The notes under the pieces were generated by a model. That model did not search any database. It was not told the DNA's origin and worked only from the letters and a program-made list of their open reading frames with translations. From Deltaproteobacteria bacterium UBA2385 (GTDB lineage Bacteria; Myxococcota_A; UBA796; UBA2385), in the NCBI GenBank assembly GCA_002343455.1, contig DDSR01000399.1:1-8320 (forward strand): a stretch of DNA of 8,320 nucleotides, read 5' to 3'. This document shows positions 5,915 to 8,320 of this stretch, piece after piece. Position 1 is the first letter of the stretch, and each line of letters starts with the position of its first letter. A program made the position numbers and the translations under genes.

Positions 5915-6943
5915 ATGCCCGAACAGCTCCAGCAGACCGCCCCCCCCGTGCGCCAGGAAGCGCCGGCCCCGACGACCTCCGCGCCCCAGGGGGACGCCCA
6001 GGATCAGCTCGGAAACCAGGCCGTGCAGCAGCAGTCGCTGACCTGGTCGGCGGCGCTGGGGGACTTCCTGGGTCCCAAGCTGCACGAGGCGGTCTCGGGG
6101 CAGCTCACCGACGACAAGCTGGTCGGGCACGCCCAGGGCGCGGTCGGCAGCGCGACCGAGAAGATGCAGGCCTGGCTGCTGCAGAACACCCAGGCCAGCG
6201 ATCACGAGGCGGCCACGCTCTTCGTGCAGCACCTCGACGGCGAGCTCCGCCGGGCGGCGCAGCAGCTCGTGGTGGACTCCGGCCTCTCGGACGGGATCCG
6301 CGGCTTCGTCGACGACAACCCCCTCGCCGTCACGACGGCGGCGGTTGCGGCGGCGGCGGCCTACATCCTGTCCAACCAGGACCTGCCGTTGATCTCCACC
6401 ACGAAGGGCCTGGGCGGCGGGCACAGCCTGGTCGGCGGCGTCGACCCGGGCCGCACGATGGAGCTCGCCCTGGAGCAGGTCCGCCTGGGCTACCGCTACG
6501 AGTCGGCCGGCACCAAGGCCGAGCTCAACGGCGACTACTTCGGCGACGGCGGCTACCAGCTGCAGGGCCGGATGGAGCAGCAGCTCGGCGCCGGGCTCAT
6601 GACCGGCGGCCTGCTGCACAGCGAGCGCGACGGCACCACCCGGGATCGCCTCGACCTGGGCTTCCGCAGCGACCGCCTCTCGGCGGACGCCTGGGCCGAG
6701 CGCCAGCGCGGCGTCAACGGCGACCTCAGCACCGTCGGCGGCCGCCTCTCCAACGTCGCCGGCCCCAATGAGCTCCAGGCCTACCTGCGGGGCGAGGCCC
6801 GGTCGGACGGCAGCTACGAGGCCGCTGGCGGCCTCTCCAAGCGCACCGAGGACTGGGGCTGGGGGGTCGAGGGCTACACCGGCCGCGACAACACCGGCCG
6901 CGAGGACAGCGGCGTGCGGGCTGTGTTCTCCCGGCGCTTCTGA
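5915..6943 (+). CDS. eCIS-leader-like protein with hydrophobic segment and C-terminal beta-barrel-like domain
   Basis: I chose ATG 5915 (342 residues) over in-frame GTG 5861 and ATG 5894 because of the GAGG site and the promoter-like sequence upstream. Three parts are visible. (1) A Pro/Ala/Gln-rich disordered N-terminus (1-30) leads into QLGNQAVQQQ (31-40), a motif resembling the LGNxAV segment recurrent in DUF4157 and other proteins linked to extracellular contractile injection systems. (2) A mostly helical region (41-135) is followed by a hydrophobic stretch (NPLAVTTAAVAAAAAYIL, 135-152) and a Gly-rich linker (165-175, GLGGGHSLVGG). (3) Residues 186-342 alternate polar and apolar residues in about eleven short strands joined by charged turns, ending VRAVFSRRF; a terminal Phe is typical of outer-membrane barrels. 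There is no Sec signal peptide, which is odd for an exported barrel. Function is unknown; an injected or pore-forming cargo is conjecture. Confidence 0.85.
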   Translation: MPEQLQQTAPPVRQEAPAPTTSAPQGDAQDQLGNQAVQQQSLTWSAALGDFLGPKLHEAVSGQLTDDKLVGHAQGAVGSATEKMQAWLLQNTQASDHEAATLFVQHLDGELRRAAQQLVVDSGLSDGIRGFVDDNPLAVTTAAVAAAAAYILSNQDLPLISTTKGLGGGHSLVGGVDPGRTMELALEQVRLGYRYESAGTKAELNGDYFGDGGYQLQGRMEQQLGAGLMTGGLLHSERDGTTRDRLDLGFRSDRLSADAWAERQRGVNGDLSTVGGRLSNVAGPNELQAYLRGEARSDGSYEAAGGLSKRTEDWGWGVEGYTGRDNTGREDSGVRAVFSRRF

Positions 6944-6975
6944 GCCTCCCCCTACGGGGCCGATAGCTTCCCCCC

Positions 6976-8320
6976 ATGGAAACCGACATCCTGATCATCG
7001 GCGGAGGCCCGGCCGGCTCGACCCTGGCCTCGCTGCTGCTGCGCTACCGGCCCCAGACCCGGGTGACCGTCGTCGAGCGCGCCGCCTTCCCGCGCTTCCA
7101 CGTCGGCGAGACCCTGGTCTCGGACATCAACCGGGTCCTGCACGAGATGGGGGCCTGGCCCGCCGTCGAGGCCACCGGCTTTGTCCGGAAGTACGGCGCC
7201 ACCTTCCGCTGGGGCGTGCCCGACGAGCCCTGGGACATGCTCTTCGCCGGCATGGACGCCCTGCGCCCCGACGCCCCACCCGGCGGCCCCGAGGAGGTCC
7301 AGACCGCCTGGACCTTCCACGTCGACCGCGCCCGCTACGACCAGGTCCTGCTCGACCACGCCCGCTCGCTCGGCGCCGAGGTGCTCTTCGGCACGGTCAG
7401 CGCCCTGCTGGAGGAGGAGGGCCGCGTCGTCGGCGCGCTCGTCGACGGCCAGCCCCGCCGCGCCCGGATGGTGGTCGACGCCACCGGGCAGAGCGGCCTG
7501 ATGGGCAGCCTCGCCGAGCGCGAGCTGGACCCGCACCTGCGCAACGTCGCCTGGTGGGGCTACTTCCGCGGCTTTTCGCTGGAGCCGGCGCTCAACGGCA
7601 CGCTGGACCGGTCCCGCGCCTTCATCGTCGCCCACCCCGTCGGCTGGAGCTGGTACTTCCCGATCCGCCCGGACCTCGTCTCGGTCGGCGTCGTCACCAC
7701 GCTGGAGGCCCACCGCCAGCGCACCGTCGGCGACGACGAGGCCTTCTTCCGCGAGGCCCTGGCCGGCTGCCCCGACATCGCCCGCCTGCTGCAGGACGCC
7801 GAGCTCGTCCCCTACGCCCCGGACCTGCCCCGGGTCCACCGCATCGCCGACTTCTCCTACATCTCCCGCTCCATCGTGAAGCCCGGCCTCGTCCGGGTCG
7901 GCGACGCCGCCGGCTTCGTCGACCCGATCCTCTCGGTCGGCTGCTTCCTCGGCCAGAACGGCGCCCGCCTGCTCGCCTACAGCCTGCTCTCGCTCTTGCG
8001 AGGAGACAGCGGCTTCACCGAGGACGAGCTGCTCGCCTCCTACGCCGAGCAGGTGCGCGAGGTGCTCAGCGCCTACCGCGAGATCACCTGGTTCTTCTAC
8101 CGCTTCAACGAGCGCCCCGAGGCCTGGTGGGCCCGCGCCCGCGAGCTGGTCCAGGACGCCGGCCTGCCCCGCCGGGCCACCGATCTGCAAGCCTTCACCG
8201 CCTTCGCCTCGGGCTTCGCCGCCCGCCGCGGGGTGGTGCGCGAGCCGACCCGCCAGTTCGACGAGCCCTTCCTGCTGGACGCCTTCCGCCGCCTCGTCGA
8301 TCCCCAGGCCGAGCCCACAC
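6976..8320 (+). CDS. flavin-dependent halogenase-like FAD monooxygenase (3' partial)
   Basis: The frame is open for 448 codons to the right edge. The FAD Rossmann motif GGGPAG (9-14) and the ribose-binding VVER (32-35) are followed by FPRFHVGET (38-46). GFVRKYGATFRWG (68-80) places Lys72 where RebH/PrnA have the catalytic Lys79. GWSWYFP (223-229) is a form of the halogenase WxWxIP motif, and GDAAGFVDPILSVG (309-322) contains the published Fx.Px.Sx.G signature of flavin-dependent halogenases. These enzymes use reduced FAD, O2 and halide to chlorinate or brominate indoles, phenols or pyrroles; a reductase partner is not seen. The glutamate in the ESTG segment that assists tryptophan halogenases is replaced (LSVG), so a tryptophan substrate is not supported. 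Related non-halogenating oxygenases and geranylgeranyl-reductase-like proteins remain possible. The ATG lacks a Shine-Dalgarno; TAGCTT (6964-6969), 6 nt upstream, would suit a leaderless transcript. Confidence 0.85.
   Translation, partial: METDILIIGGGPAGSTLASLLLRYRPQTRVTVVERAAFPRFHVGETLVSDINRVLHEMGAWPAVEATGFVRKYGATFRWGVPDEPWDMLFAGMDALRPDAPPGGPEEVQTAWTFHVDRARYDQVLLDHARSLGAEVLFGTVSALLEEEGRVVGALVDGQPRRARMVVDATGQSGLMGSLAERELDPHLRNVAWWGYFRGFSLEPALNGTLDRSRAFIVAHPVGWSWYFPIRPDLVSVGVVTTLEAHRQRTVGDDEAFFREALAGCPDIARLLQDAELVPYAPDLPRVHRIADFSYISRSIVKPGLVRVGDAAGFVDPILSVGCFLGQNGARLLAYSLLSLLRGDSGFTEDELLASYAEQVREVLSAYREITWFFYRFNERPEAWWARARELVQDAGLPRRATDLQAFTAFASGFAARRGVVREPTRQFDEPFLLDAFRRLVDPQAEPT

Noticed and set aside
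5585..6619. 344-aa minus-strand ORF crossing the repeat element
   Set aside because: It spans two plus-strand genes and the inverted repeat, has no conserved motif and shows biased composition.
6948..6959. Short CCCC-TAC-GGGG hairpin after the beta-barrel gene as a terminator
   Set aside because: It has only 4 bp of stem and no following T-run. It is too weak to call in DNA this GC-rich.
6952..8190. 412-aa minus-strand ORF opposite the halogenase-like gene
   Set aside because: The plus strand in this region is an uninterrupted 448-codon frame with FAD and halogenase motifs; the minus ORF is its shadow.
1..8320. CRISPR array, tRNA or rRNA
   Set aside because: No regularly spaced direct repeats, tRNA cloverleaf or rRNA-like sequence was seen on either strand.

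Overview
This is an 8.3 kb window of very GC-rich bacterial DNA with dense, often overlapping genes. The high GC, long spurious antisense ORFs, promoter-like TTGAC/TAGACT elements and mix of families (radical SAM, flavin-dependent halogenase-like, eCIS-leader-like protein) fit a Myxococcota/deltaproteobacterial-type genome. That is an inference; there is no rRNA or other decisive marker.

Layout. (1) 1-2216, plus strand: the 3' end of a YccU-type CoA-binding protein, an inositol-monophosphatase-family phosphatase and a radical SAM enzyme. They abut or overlap (TGA directly followed by ATG, then an ATGA overlap), so they look like one operon. (2) 2178-3080, minus strand: a second, different radical SAM enzyme, convergent with the first and overlapping its 3' end by 39 bp. 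(3) 3114-5736, plus strand, divergent from the second radical SAM gene across only 33 bp: an Asp/Asn beta-hydroxylase-type 2-oxoglutarate oxygenase, a VAO/GlcD-type FAD oxidoreductase and an unrecognised 278-aa protein whose predicted layout recalls PT-barrel (ABBA) prenyltransferases. These overlap by 13 and 4 bp. (4) 5706-5860: a 155-bp MITE- or REP-like element with 29-nt imperfect inverted arms (24/29 matching). It overlaps the end of the 278-aa gene and supplies its last codons and stop. (5) 5915-6943: a three-part protein with an eCIS-cargo-like LGNQAVQ motif, a hydrophobic segment and a beta-barrel-like C-terminus ending in Phe. (6) 6976 to the window end: a flavin-dependent-halogenase-like enzyme, open at the right edge.

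How it may work together. Two radical SAM enzymes, a 2OG oxygenase, an FAD oxidase and a possible prenyltransferase-like protein within about 4.7 kb suggest an oxidative tailoring cassette for an amino acid, peptide or small molecule. The halogenase-like enzyme downstream may or may not belong to it, because the repeat and an apparently separate gene lie between. No precursor peptide, NRPS/PKS or transporter is visible. The most unusual items are the eCIS-leader/beta-barrel protein, the 278-aa gene ending inside a repeat, and the restored HxD metal motif in the 2OG oxygenase.
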